A stretch of 33,972 nt of DNA, taken from positions 373-34,344 of the forward strand of contig NZ_KV822201.1 of assembly GCF_001815865.1 (NCBI RefSeq), given 5' to 3'. This DNA comes from Abiotrophia sp. HMSC24B09 (lineage in GTDB: Bacteria; Bacillota; Bacilli; Lactobacillales; Aerococcaceae). Position 1 is the first letter of the stretch, and each line of letters opens with the position of its first letter. The notes beneath the pieces are model-generated. The model was not told where the DNA came from. It saw only the letters and a program-made list of their open reading frames with translations, and searched no databases. Positions 15,347 to 22,436 of this stretch are shown here, in pieces. Both the position numbers and the translations under genes were made by a program.

Positions 15347-15580
15347 CTAAGCAGACTTTGCCTTGGTCTTGGACTTGCGCCGGCCATAATGCCAGCCTTG
15401 AATCAGAGCCCCTAGGAAGACGCCAACTAGGTTGAGAGTGCCAACTAGGCGGCGAGCCCAGGGTTCGGGCCAGGCATAGAGCTCAGCTAGGCCTTGAACT
15501 AAGACCGCTAGCGCCGGTATCAGGATGAGCGCCATCCATTGAATCGTGGTATAAGCCTTGCGACTAGTGGGAAGATGCAT
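15347..15580 (-). CDS. Holin-like small membrane protein
   Basis: A 77-residue protein with two hydrophobic segments (about residues 13-32 and 44-62), a short Trp/Pro-containing turn (YAWPEPWARR) and a highly basic tail (HYGRRKSKTKAKSA). This is the class II holin layout, and the next gene is a lysin lacking a signal peptide. GTGAGG serves as the ribosome site. A phage LL-H/Dp-1-type holin family is plausible, but I cannot name the exact family. Alternatively it is a small membrane anchor for the neighbouring coiled-coil protein. Confidence 0.7.
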   Translation of the reverse strand: MHLPTSRKAYTTIQWMALILIPALAVLVQGLAELYAWPEPWARRLVGTLNLVGVFLGALIQGWHYGRRKSKTKAKSA

Positions 15581-15628
15581 AATAAGTGCCTCACTTTCTT
15601 TGCTTAGAGATAGAAGTGCCTGGATGCG

Positions 15629-16030
15629 TCAGGCCAGACTGTGGGCCCGCTTGTCCTCCAGCCGCCCCAGGCGTTGGCGGACGCGTGACAGGTCCTGAGC
15701 CACCGTTGTGACCTGAGTCCGGGTCGCGCCTAGGTCGGCTTGGGTGACTTGGAGCTGGGCTTGGGTAGTGGCAAGGTCTGTTTGGGTAGCATGCAAGTTG
15801 GCTTGGGTGGTGGCTAAGTCATTTTGCGTGATATGCAAGTTATCCTGAGTCGTCGCCAGGCTGGCTTGCGCGCCTTGCAGATTACTTTGCGTGCTAGCCA
15901 AGTCCGTCTGCATACGCTCGATTCGAAGAATCAGCGTCTGGATCGCCGCAATCAGGCGCACCAACTTGCCCAGGAGGGTCGCGCCCGCGACTAGGCCGGA
16001 CGCCAGCGTCGTAAGCTGTAGCCATGTCAT
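15629..16030 (-). CDS. Membrane-anchored coiled-coil protein with 14-residue repeats
   Basis: A 133-residue protein of unrecognised family. One N-terminal hydrophobic segment (about residues 7-36) is followed by a long Gln/Thr/Leu-rich helix made of 14-residue repeats: SLATTQDNLHITQN, DLATTQANLHATQT, DLATTQAQLQVTQA, then degenerating copies. Leucines fall every seven residues, so a coiled coil is predicted (residues about 38-120), ending in a basic tail. The layout recalls phage XhlA-type haemolysin/holin partners and small YvrJ-type proteins that accompany DUF1659/DUF2922 genes, but sequence identity with them cannot be claimed. Start supported by AGGAGCC. It precedes the holin and lysin and probably forms a complex at the membrane. 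Confidence 0.7.
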   Translation of the reverse strand: MTWLQLTTLASGLVAGATLLGKLVRLIAAIQTLILRIERMQTDLASTQSNLQGAQASLATTQDNLHITQNDLATTQANLHATQTDLATTQAQLQVTQADLGATRTQVTTVAQDLSRVRQRLGRLEDKRAHSLA

Positions 16031-16075
16031 GATGTAGGCTCCTTTCTAAATGATGATGGGGTGGCTGCTTGGCTG

Positions 16076-16114
16076 GCGCCAGTCCATTGTTCTAGCGATC
16101 TATGGACTAGCTGA
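16076..16114. repeat. GAGCCAGTCCA-type palindromic repeat, copy 2
   Basis: GCCAGTCCATTG on the left pairs with TATGGACTAGC on the right (one wobble) around a 12-base centre. It lies upstream of the coiled-coil gene, in the 735-base intergenic region that also holds copy 3 and the 103-bp array. Confidence 0.6.
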
Positions 16115-16156
16115 CCGAAATTCTGGCAAAATAGCCGGATTAGGCCACCTAGCGAC

Positions 16157-16196
16157 CGAGCCAGTCCACCGTTCCCCCTATCTATGGACTGGCTCG
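16157..16196. repeat. GAGCCAGTCCA-type palindromic repeat, copy 3
   Basis: CGAGCCAGTCCA and TGGACTGGCTCG are perfect 12-base inverted arms. It is the best-preserved member of the family and lies 40 bases after copy 2. Confidence 0.7.
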
Positions 16197-16220
16197 CAAG
16201 GTGCTAGGTATCTTTGGCTG

Positions 16221-16760
16221 AGCCATGTCGCGTTGGAGGCTCAATGCGACGTGGCGGGCGCTTTTTTGCCCTTTTCCGGGCTAAAAGAGGGTTTCCTGCC
16301 GCAGCCATGTCGCGTTGGAGACCCAATACGACGTGGCTCACTCCCAACACGACGTGACGGGCCTCTTTTCGCCCTTTTTCGAGCTAAAATGGAGTTTCCT
16401 GCCGAGCCACTTCGCGTTGGAGCCCCAATGCGACGTGGCTCACCTCCAACACGACGTGGCGGAGGATTTTTCGCCCTTTTCCAGGCTAAAAGAGGGAGTT
16501 CTGCCACAGCCATGTCGCGTTGGAGACCCAATGCGACGTGGCGCTCCACCAACACGACGTGGCGGGCGCTTTTTCGCCCTTTCCCAGGCTAAAAGAGGGT
16601 GTCCAGCAGTAGCCATGTCGCGTTGGAAGCCCAATGCGACGTGGCGCCTGCCCAACACGACGTGATGGGCGCTTTTTCGCCCTTTCCCAGGCTAAAAGAG
16701 AGAAGTCTGACGCAGCCATGGCACGTTGGAGCCCCAACGCGACGTGGCGGGGACTCAACT
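16221..16760. repeat. 103-bp GC-rich tandem repeat array (about 5.5 units)
   Basis: Units begin AGCCATGTCGCGTTGG at 16221, 16303, 16405, 16508, 16611 and 16714. The spacings are 82, 102, 103, 103 and 103; the first unit lacks about 21 bases. Each unit has a hairpin (GTCGCGTTGG with CCAATGCGAC), a second CCAACACGACGTGG block, a GGGCG-CTTTTT-CGCCC stem followed by TTTT (terminator-like on the plus strand), and a conserved CAGGCTAAAAGAGGG segment. The array splits the DUF2922 gene from the coiled-coil/holin/lysin genes. Open frames across it in both directions are repeat artefacts. A second locus of the same family is at 26545-26720. Confidence 0.92.
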
Positions 16761-16765
16761 CACGC

Positions 16766-17005
16766 CTAGGCCTCAGCCTTATAAACTTCCTCTACGGTGC
16801 GGGTGACGTAGTTGGCGGTCTTCTCCTTGGCGAACTGGTCGACGGCGTCCTTGGTGAAGATGTCCTTGCCTACGATGGTGGCCATGGTGGCTTTGGCCTG
16901 GTCCTTAGTAATATCCGCCTTGGCGTGGCGCAGGCTAATCTTCTTAGACTTGCCGTCTGCGGTCGCAAAATTCATCTCAAAAGTCTTAATGGTTTTGTTA
17001 GCCAT
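16766..17005 (-). CDS. DUF2922 family protein
   Basis: A 79-residue soluble protein. The pattern IKTFEMNFATADGKSKKISLRHAK, with a central ATMATIVGKDIFTK and the final TRTVEEVYKAE strand, is characteristic of DUF2922. The family is small, beta-alpha-beta in outline, found in Firmicutes almost always beside DUF1659 (from memory), and has no known function. The start follows AAGGAGG with seven bases. It lies 42 bases after the DUF1659 gene, so the two are co-transcribed. Low sequence complexity in Lys/Thr and the paired arrangement suggest the two proteins form a heteromer; this is inference. Confidence 0.88.
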   Translation of the reverse strand: MANKTIKTFEMNFATADGKSKKISLRHAKADITKDQAKATMATIVGKDIFTKDAVDQFAKEKTANYVTRTVEEVYKAEA

Positions 17006-17047
17006 GATGGGTTCCTCCTTAATTCACTACTCTACTCAACAAACCGA

Positions 17048-17245
17048 CTAGTTGACGCTGAAGACCTCGGTCACCTGGGTCTCGGTGATAGGATGCTCAA
17101 CCAGGGTGCCGATAGCGTCGCGCACTGACTTGATGTCCTCGGCGCTGGCGTTCTCTACCAGATTGGGCATGGAAACATTCTCCGCCTTCTTGTTCTCGTC
17201 GAGGGACTTGAACTTGAGGATACCCTTAACATATGATCGTGCCAT
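17048..17245 (-). CDS. DUF1659 family protein
   Basis: A 65-residue protein with ARSYVKGILKFKSLDENKKA at the start and DIKSVRDAIGTLVEHPITET later, matching DUF1659, the standard upstream partner of DUF2922. AAGGAG precedes the ATG. A perfect 12-bp palindrome (TGTAACGTTACA) lies 28 bases upstream of the start in the gap after the sigma-factor terminator, so DUF1659-DUF2922 probably has its own promoter or operator. Function unknown. Confidence 0.85.
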   Translation of the reverse strand: MARSYVKGILKFKSLDENKKAENVSMPNLVENASAEDIKSVRDAIGTLVEHPITETQVTEVFSVN

Positions 17246-17272
17246 AATGAATCACTCCTTGAACTAGTTTCT

Positions 17273-17284
17273 TGTAACGTTACA
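17273..17284. promoter_or_regulatory. Perfect palindrome upstream of DUF1659
   Basis: TGTAACGTTACA is a perfect 12-base palindrome in the short gap between the terminator of the sigma-factor gene and the DUF1659 ribosome site. It could be an operator, or part of a promoter used by the alternative sigma factor encoded upstream. No standard -10/-35 pair is evident beside it. Confidence 0.4.
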
Positions 17285-17350
17285 TACTTAAAAAGAATTA
17301 AGCCCCCGCCTCATGCCCAAGTCAGCCCCAAAATTTATTTTTCTGCAAAC

Positions 17351-17377
17351 TAAAAAAAAGCCCCCTCTGCGGGAGCT
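17351..17377 (-). terminator. Intrinsic terminator after the sigma-like gene
   Basis: AGCTCCC-GCAGA-GGGGGCT (one mismatch) is followed by eight T on the minus strand, 25 bases after the sigma-like gene. Confidence 0.7.
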
Positions 17378-17402
17378 GGAGAGAAAGAGCTGAGCAAGGC
17401 AC

Positions 17403-17936
17403 CTAAGCCGACCAGTCACTAGCTTGCAGGGTCTGGCGTAGGCGCTTGAGGCGGGCATAGTAGGTATTCTTACATATGCCTAGCTCTTGGCATTTGGCCC
17501 CAAGCGAGAGTTGCTCGTTCTGGGCCACACAGAGGAAATGATAGTCTGCCGGCGACAAGACTTGCGACAGCAGTAGCGAGTTGACTAGGTCGTCCAGAGG
17601 TGGGCGACTGTCACCAGCCTGTTCGGCAAAATGCAGGACCTTCTGGTTGCCAATCAGGCCTTGTGCCTGACGTGATCGCTTAGCCAAGAGTTGACCTAGA
17701 TGCCAACTTAGGCCCCGCTGAGCATAGCCCACGAAGCGGAAGCGGTCAGACTCGCTGAGCGCGTCCCCATCGAAGTCGCGGGCTAGGCGGACAAGGTGTA
17801 GGTAAAGTTCATTGAAATAATCTTCATAGTCTTGATCCTTGGCCAAGAGATGGTATTGGTGCAAGACATGATGTAACAAGAGACGGTAGCGGGCCAGGAG
17901 TTGCTCCTGGTCCAAGGGATAATGGTCGGAAGTCAT
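17403..17936 (-). CDS. Sigma-70-like (ComX/TcdR-size) alternative sigma factor
   Basis: A 177-residue protein with the two parts of a minimal sigma factor. The region 2-like part (about residues 10-90) includes YEDYFNELYLHLVRLARDF and FRFVGYAQRGLSWHLGQLL. The region 4-like helix-turn-helix (about 125-172) reads LSPADYHFLCVAQNEQLSLG then CQELGICKNTYYARLKRLRQTL. The size matches ComX-, TcdR- or SigH-like factors rather than housekeeping sigma. Region 2.4 residues are not clear enough to predict the promoter motif. The start follows AAGGAGGG. It stands between regulators upstream and the DUF1659/DUF2922/holin/lysin genes downstream, so it probably drives them. It could instead be a phage ArpU/RinA-type late regulator, which has a similar shape. 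Confidence 0.72.
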   Translation of the reverse strand: MTSDHYPLDQEQLLARYRLLLHHVLHQYHLLAKDQDYEDYFNELYLHLVRLARDFDGDALSESDRFRFVGYAQRGLSWHLGQLLAKRSRQAQGLIGNQKVLHFAEQAGDSRPPLDDLVNSLLLSQVLSPADYHFLCVAQNEQLSLGAKCQELGICKNTYYARLKRLRQTLQASDWSA

Positions 17937-17960
17937 AGCTGTTCCCTCCTTATCCCTAGT

Positions 17961-18404
17961 CTAGGCAACTGCACGGAGTTGAGGCCGGTCTTGCGCCAAG
18001 TCCTTATAGGCTCGGTCTAGCTGAGCCCGCAAGTCAGCCGGAAGTTTCCATTCCTTCCAAAAACTCACAGCAGCTTCATAACGCTCCTGTGGCAGATGGC
18101 CATAGCTTGATAAGCTGAAATGACTGAGGAAGGCCAGGCGCGCTGTCCGATAGACCAGACGCACCAGTTCTGGACGCCGAGCTATTAGTAAAGCATCCTT
18201 GTCCCCTAGGCGTTGGTGAATCTCATGACGGCGCAAACGCGTTAGGGCATAAGTCGCCTCAGGTGACAGGGGTTGCCGATCTAAAAGAGTCGTTATAACT
18301 TGGAGATGGCTGTTAATCTGCCCCAGCAACTGGTGTTGAGCTTGGACTTGGGCTTCTAGGCTAGTCATTTGACTGTTCAATGTACTTGGGGTTGCTGTTT
18401 CCAT
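17961..18404 (-). CDS. ORF6C-like DNA-binding or accessory protein
   Basis: 147 residues. The N-terminal third (residues 10-45) is a predicted coiled coil rich in Gln and Leu (SLEAQVQAQHQLLGQINSHL). The C-terminal part reads ELVRLVYRTARLAFLSHF, then SSYGHLPQERYEAAVSFWKEW. This recalls the phage ORF6C domain, where a helical unit ending in 'sY..ip...ea..fi..w' follows antirepressor modules; the call is from memory. AAGGAGGA precedes the ATG, and only 24 bases separate it from the sigma-like gene. Its partners are probably the DUF3102-like protein upstream and the sigma-like factor downstream. Confidence 0.5.
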   Translation of the reverse strand: METATPSTLNSQMTSLEAQVQAQHQLLGQINSHLQVITTLLDRQPLSPEATYALTRLRRHEIHQRLGDKDALLIARRPELVRLVYRTARLAFLSHFSLSSYGHLPQERYEAAVSFWKEWKLPADLRAQLDRAYKDLAQDRPQLRAVA

Positions 18405-18421
18405 GGTAGTTCCTCCTTATA

Positions 18422-19627
18422 TTATGCAACTGCTTGATTTTCTTGGATTGGGTTAGTGAAGTTGGGTTTAAATGCGCTAGTGTCAGGGCTCGCCTGCTTA
18501 GCCTGCGCTTGACTGGCTTGTGTCTTAGCACCCTCAGTTGTCACATCCCGCCGGCCCACCGCTTGAGCTTGATGGATGCTGGCACGCATGGATTGAACCC
18601 AGTCGTCCACTCGGTCAATCTGCTTAAGGTAATGGTCGACCATGACCTGATTCTGAATGGCCTTAAAATCATCGATATAACGCATAGGCGCTAGCTTAAC
18701 CAGCAAGTGGTCAATCTCATGACTGAAGGCGATAATGCGATTAAGACCCTCCAAATCCGGAATGAAGGTCGTGGACCGATTGGCAAAATGCGATAAGCCC
18801 TCCCGGAATCGCTTGAGATAACGGTAGCGCTCCTCGATAGATTGGAGATCTTCCTGATACTTAGCATTAGCCTGCTTAAGGGATTCCCTTAGACGTTGGT
18901 TAGTGGCCTGCGCCTCGGCTAGCTTGGGAGCTAGGGGGTTGGGCTTGAGATCTTGACTTGGGGTAAGTAAGTTAGTCTGAGACTGGCTCGCTTGGTGTGT
19001 AGCATTGTGCGATTGGGTGTTAGACTGGAGCCCGTTAGCTTGAGGGCTAGTTGGAAGCTGTGGTGTGGAAGTCTCGCTAGCATCAGAATTTTTTTGTGTA
19101 GCAACCTGACAGGTAGCTGTAGATTGTGATGATCTAGCCTGACTCGCTTCAGGCGCAACGGCATCCTGAGGCTCCTTCTCCAACTGTTGACAGTCAACTT
19201 GTAACTGACTGTCTCCTGGGAAACAAGACTCCAGCTGACCCGCCTTCAATAGACGCTTAACGGTCCGAAGTTCCAATTGAGACATTTGATGCAGGTACTT
19301 ACGTTGCCCTGAAGGCAAGCTATAGACCTTCTGGCGATGCTCTTCGGGGATGGTCGCAATTAGATAGAGTAGTGATAAGCCTAGATGTTCGTAGCACTCC
19401 ATCTTAGGCAAATTCTTGGCTATGTACATCATGCGATTAGCCTCGTCATAATCTATATAAAGCGTCTCAAGCCAAGGGAGAAAACTTCCCTCTGGTAACA
19501 AAAATAACTTAGCATAGTGTAAACGCCGGCCCACTTCCCAGTAGGAGCGACTTAGCTGAGCCGAATAAGCTAAAATCTGCTCCCTCACCTTGGATAAATC
19601 CAAGTTTTTTAAATCATCGAATTTCAT
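18422..19627 (-). CDS. DUF3102-like protein with Gln/Ser-rich linker and coiled coil
   Basis: 401 residues from the ATG at 19627; the GGAAGGAAG ribosome site precedes it, and a TTG 18 bases further upstream is rejected. The N-terminal 130 residues (ILAYSAQLSRSYWEVGRRLHYAK, then FLPWLETLYIDYDEANRMM) match the DUF3102 pattern, where a helical unit with 'iGr.L..aK...p.GsF..Wle' occurs in phage and plasmid proteins. Residues about 150-230 are a low-complexity Ser/Gln/Thr linker, and about 235-290 form a coiled coil. The C-terminal tail is again Gln/Ala-rich. It is the first gene of the cassette after the XRE regulator, ending 17 bases before the ORF6C-like gene. A DNA-binding or partition-like role is possible, but not shown. 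Confidence 0.6.
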   Translation of the reverse strand: MKFDDLKNLDLSKVREQILAYSAQLSRSYWEVGRRLHYAKLFLLPEGSFLPWLETLYIDYDEANRMMYIAKNLPKMECYEHLGLSLLYLIATIPEEHRQKVYSLPSGQRKYLHQMSQLELRTVKRLLKAGQLESCFPGDSQLQVDCQQLEKEPQDAVAPEASQARSSQSTATCQVATQKNSDASETSTPQLPTSPQANGLQSNTQSHNATHQASQSQTNLLTPSQDLKPNPLAPKLAEAQATNQRLRESLKQANAKYQEDLQSIEERYRYLKRFREGLSHFANRSTTFIPDLEGLNRIIAFSHEIDHLLVKLAPMRYIDDFKAIQNQVMVDHYLKQIDRVDDWVQSMRASIHQAQAVGRRDVTTEGAKTQASQAQAKQASPDTSAFKPNFTNPIQENQAVA

Positions 19628-19750
19628 GGTTTTTCTTCCTTCCAAATAGTTATAAACCCCTATGCAATAACATTATCTAATATTTAATGTAATGTTCTTG
19701 ATAGGTCACGATTTTTTAGCGATTTTTGGTTAACCAGAAATTGAATATTT

Positions 19751-19765
19751 ATATTGTGGCAATAT
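19751..19765. promoter_or_regulatory. Operator-like palindrome between XRE and DUF3102 genes
   Basis: ATATTGTGGCAATAT has perfect 6-bp arms around a 3-base centre. It lies just after the XRE gene and about 125 bases before the DUF3102-like start, together with GGTTAACC at 19728-19735. An XRE-family dimer would bind a site of this size; the link is inferred. Confidence 0.35.
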
Positions 19766-19795
19766 AGTGATTGTATTAAACTGCGCCTCCTGATG

Positions 19796-20101
19796 TCATA
19801 TGTCGAATTTAATGTCTTGGGTATCGCCCATACTCACCCCTAAATGACGCAGGATACCCATACAAGAGAAATAGAAAATCTCAAGCTGCTCCTCAACCGT
19901 CAGTTCCAAAGCTAGACAGACCATAATGATGGTCTCAACGCTTAGACGGCCACAACCATTGAAGATCCGAGAAACCGTAGCGGGCGAGCAATAGATTTTC
20001 TCTGCAAGTGCACGCTCGGTCATGCCTCTCCGCTTAAGCGCCTCATAGAGACGCTCATGATCATATTGGTAGCTAATCTGAATTTGCTGCATCTCTCTCA
20101 T
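19796..20101 (-). CDS. XRE-family helix-turn-helix regulator
   Basis: A 101-residue regulator. The HTH (about residues 27-70) reads TERALAEKIYCSPATVSRIFNG followed by RLSVETIIMVCLALEL: typical XRE/Cro helices 2 to 5, with the recognition helix at SPATVSRIF. The rest forms a short helical dimerisation tail. GGAGGG precedes the ATG by eight bases. It heads the lysis-type cassette and probably controls it through the palindromes between it and the next gene. Confidence 0.85.
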   Translation of the reverse strand: MREMQQIQISYQYDHERLYEALKRRGMTERALAEKIYCSPATVSRIFNGCGRLSVETIIMVCLALELTVEEQLEIFYFSCMGILRHLGVSMGDTQDIKFDI

Positions 20102-20507
20102 AAAGTAACCCTCCTTTCTTATAGAATTTGTCTTGATATAGCAAAAAGACGACTTCTACCTAACTGCTTAACCATGGAGCCAAACGAGAGAGAGAATCCG
20201 CCTTAACTTACTATAGTTATATTATACGCCTGGAAATTCTAGAAAGAAAGCCCTTCACTAAATGATTTCATAATTTGCAACAAAAATTATTTTGAGCAAT
20301 ATTATAGTCTAAGGAATGGCTTAGGAATGGACCATTGTCAATTGAAGAGGCTAATGAGGTTGTGCACATTACGGTGTATAATGAAGGGGATTGTAATGGC
20401 AATAAGTATGTATAGGATAACTAGTATGAAAGATAATAGTCCGGTAAATTACTTTATATATCTCATATAAGTTGAAAATACTAAGATTGGAATATCCTAC
20501 ACCCTCT
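20102..20507. other. Intergenic region with possible promoter and gene remnant
   Basis: About 400 bases without a gene. A minus-strand TATAAT at 20221-20226 is a candidate -10 for the XRE gene, with only a weak -35. On the plus strand 20308-20415 reads 35 codons without a start (core GPLSIEEANEVVHITVYNEG) ending in TAG, which has protein-like composition and may be the 3' scrap of a lost gene. Confidence 0.35.
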
Positions 20508-21344
20508 TTACAATATCACATCAGAATTACATTCTTCAAATTCCCCTTCAATAACCTCATCTTGATCAAGTATTTCTATAAAATCTGGCTTTAGCTCATC
20601 ATATCCGTCAGTAAACTCCCCTTCATACATTTTTACGAAACTATCTGCCAACTTATTTCCCATAGGCTTGAATGAAGCATACGTCATTACTCCGGAGATT
20701 ACTCCACCTACTACGGGAACAGATTTAGCGACAAATGAGCCTACCGATTTCTTTGTTATTTTAATGCCAATATAACTAGCGGTTTTCTTCACTAAAGGGT
20801 ACCAAACGGTTTTGGTAAGTTCCCGTCTCATCACTTTTTTTCCCATATGTACCCCTGCTTTTATAGAAGTATTCATAACTAAAGAGCCTACCCCACTAGC
20901 ACCCATCATAATCCCTAAATAGCCAACAATACGATGTTGGATTTCTTCAGGTAATATCTCATAGTCTTCTCGAAACAAATCATCTTCTCCGAATAAATAA
21001 GCAATCTTTTGAGCCAGATTCAGGGCAAACGCCATATTTTGCACAACATCTATCGTGGTAGTCGGCACTGCAATTACTGGATTTGCCGGTAAACCCGCTA
21101 TAAATGATGCTAACGCCGTTTTTTTCGTGCATGAATCCACCAATCTTGTAGCTCTTCGTCGAAGTGCTTTAATTGTATAGACTGCCTGTGGACCGTCCTT
21201 TAATATAACATCCAGATGCTTACTATTTTTGAATTCTTCTCTCAAAAAATTATCGCGACTAACTTTTACTATTGGTAATTGGCAAGCCGATGCAATCGTC
21301 TGTAACGCAATTTCAGCCATTTTGTTATTATCAGTAGTAGACAT
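20508..21344 (-). CDS. EcsC-like family protein
   Basis: 278 residues from the ATG at 21344, which follows AGGGGA; the longer upstream frame lacks a ribosome site. The central pattern, ASFIAGLPANPVIAVPTTTID then ALNLAQKIAYLFGEDD, with the later KKSVGSFVAKSVPVVGGVISG and GNKLADSF, resembles EcsC-family proteins: membrane-associated amphipathic helices, a dimer-like Gly-rich 'vp.vGgvisg' segment and no catalytic motif. The acidic tail (EVIEGEFEECNSD) is unusual. A homologous role in membrane or stress physiology is possible; orphan EcsC-like proteins occur in phage-defence islands, but no partner gene adjoins it. The gene is monocistronic and AT-rich. Confidence 0.5.
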   Translation of the reverse strand: MSTTDNNKMAEIALQTIASACQLPIVKVSRDNFLREEFKNSKHLDVILKDGPQAVYTIKALRRRATRLVDSCTKKTALASFIAGLPANPVIAVPTTTIDVVQNMAFALNLAQKIAYLFGEDDLFREDYEILPEEIQHRIVGYLGIMMGASGVGSLVMNTSIKAGVHMGKKVMRRELTKTVWYPLVKKTASYIGIKITKKSVGSFVAKSVPVVGGVISGVMTYASFKPMGNKLADSFVKMYEGEFTDGYDELKPDFIEILDQDEVIEGEFEECNSDVIL

Positions 21345-21619
21345 GTAATTTCCCCTATCTCTATAATTCTTTAGACATAAGTGTATCACCTTCTACCTTT
21401 AGATTCCTTACACTATCTTGCTAAATAATTACATATCCTTGCGGATATAAGTAAGAAAATTACGTACTTTTGTTTCAGGATAATATGCTACAGTCATGTC
21501 CCAATACTAAATTAGATTCAGCAAACCAATAATGTTCCTATTTTTTTGGACAACACTGCCACTAAATGAAATATATAATTGTACGGCATTTTCTACTATA
21601 GAAATACCAATTGAAAATA

Positions 21620-21660
21620 AACAAAAACAGAGCAATCCTCCTATCCCAGAAGATTGCTCT
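21620..21660 (-). terminator. Terminator of the PTS/aldolase operon
   Basis: AGAGCAATC at 21629-21637 pairs perfectly with GATTGCTCT at 21652-21660, and the minus strand continues with TGTTTTTGTTT. It lies 56 bases after the aldolase stop. Confidence 0.8.
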
Positions 21661-21715
21661 ATTCAGTCCACATTGTATGATTGTACTAGTAATTGATAAT
21701 GTTGAATATCCCTAC

Positions 21716-22432
21716 TTACTCTAAAATTGTAAATCCTAAACTAGAACTATCCCTTAAGAACATTTGGACTGTCTCAAGAGAATACTCCGTTAAATCCTTA
21801 TCTTTTAATTCTAACTTCTTAATCAAGTCTGAAGTACAGGTAATGATGTCCACTCCTAAGGAATCCGCTTGATAGATATTGAAGGTCTCGCGCGGACTAG
21901 CCCATAGTAGCTCAACGCCTTCTTTTTGGCGACAAATAGCAAGTGCCTCTTGCATGATTGGCATTGGATCAACGCCTGTATCCGCAATGCGTCCTGCAAA
22001 AACGGACACCACTGCTGGTGTTCCGCTCTTGAGTGCATCCACTACTTCTCGTACTTGTTCAACCGTGAAAATAGCAGTCACATTGACTTTGATTTCTTCT
22101 GCAGTCAATCTATCAATTAATGGAGCGGTAGACTCACCCTTAGAGTTGGTGACCGGGATTTTAACGTAGACATTATCGCCTAAGGCTGCAATTCTACGCG
22201 CTTCTTGCTCCATTCCTTCTAAATCATCTGCAAACACTTCGAATGATACAGGATAATCCCTAATCTCTTTTAAGACGTCTTTAGCAAAACCAATGTAGCT
22301 AGTAATTCCTGCTTTTTTCATTAAACTCGGATTGGTTGTAAAACCTGTCACTAAGCCTGAATTTAAATCATGCAGCATTGTTTCCAAGACAGCGCCATCC
22401 GAAAATACTTTAATTGATAATGCTTTGCTCAT
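21716..22432 (-). CDS. Transaldolase-family (fructose-6-phosphate aldolase-like) enzyme
   Basis: A 238-residue class I aldolase. GLVTGFTTNPSLMKKAGI near the N-terminus, VSFEVFADD, NVYVKIPVTN with Schiff-base Lys91, INVTAIFT-like VNVTAIFTVEQV, and SVFAGRIADTG form the standard transaldolase barrel. The length matches the small TalC/FSA group rather than full-length transaldolases. It ends the PTS operon, four bases after the IIC gene, so it probably acts on the phosphorylated sugar or on a pentulose phosphate derived from it; FSA-type and transaldolase-type activities cannot be told apart here. Confidence 0.85.
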   Translation of the reverse strand: MSKALSIKVFSDGAVLETMLHDLNSGLVTGFTTNPSLMKKAGITSYIGFAKDVLKEIRDYPVSFEVFADDLEGMEQEARRIAALGDNVYVKIPVTNSKGESTAPLIDRLTAEEIKVNVTAIFTVEQVREVVDALKSGTPAVVSVFAGRIADTGVDPMPIMQEALAICRQKEGVELLWASPRETFNIYQADSLGVDIITCTSDLIKKLELKDKDLTEYSLETVQMFLRDSSSLGFTILE

Positions 22433-22436
22433 TGGC

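Noticed and set aside
15270..15387. Longer N-terminus of the cell-wall hydrolase
   Set aside because: The 39 extra codons are low-complexity (Ser/Pro/His) and overlap the end of the holin-like gene, and AGGAGG sits just before the internal ATG at 15270.
16050..16758. Long open frames in both directions across the 103-bp array
   Set aside because: They encode repeated peptides that follow the DNA period, overlap each other on both strands and lack ribosome sites. They are repeat artefacts.
16221..16760. CRISPR-like array
   Set aside because: The unit is 103 bp and almost wholly conserved, with no variable spacers and no cas genes nearby.
14590..20101. Complete prophage
   Set aside because: Only regulator-like, holin-like and lysin-like genes are present; terminase, portal, capsid, tail and integrase genes are absent.
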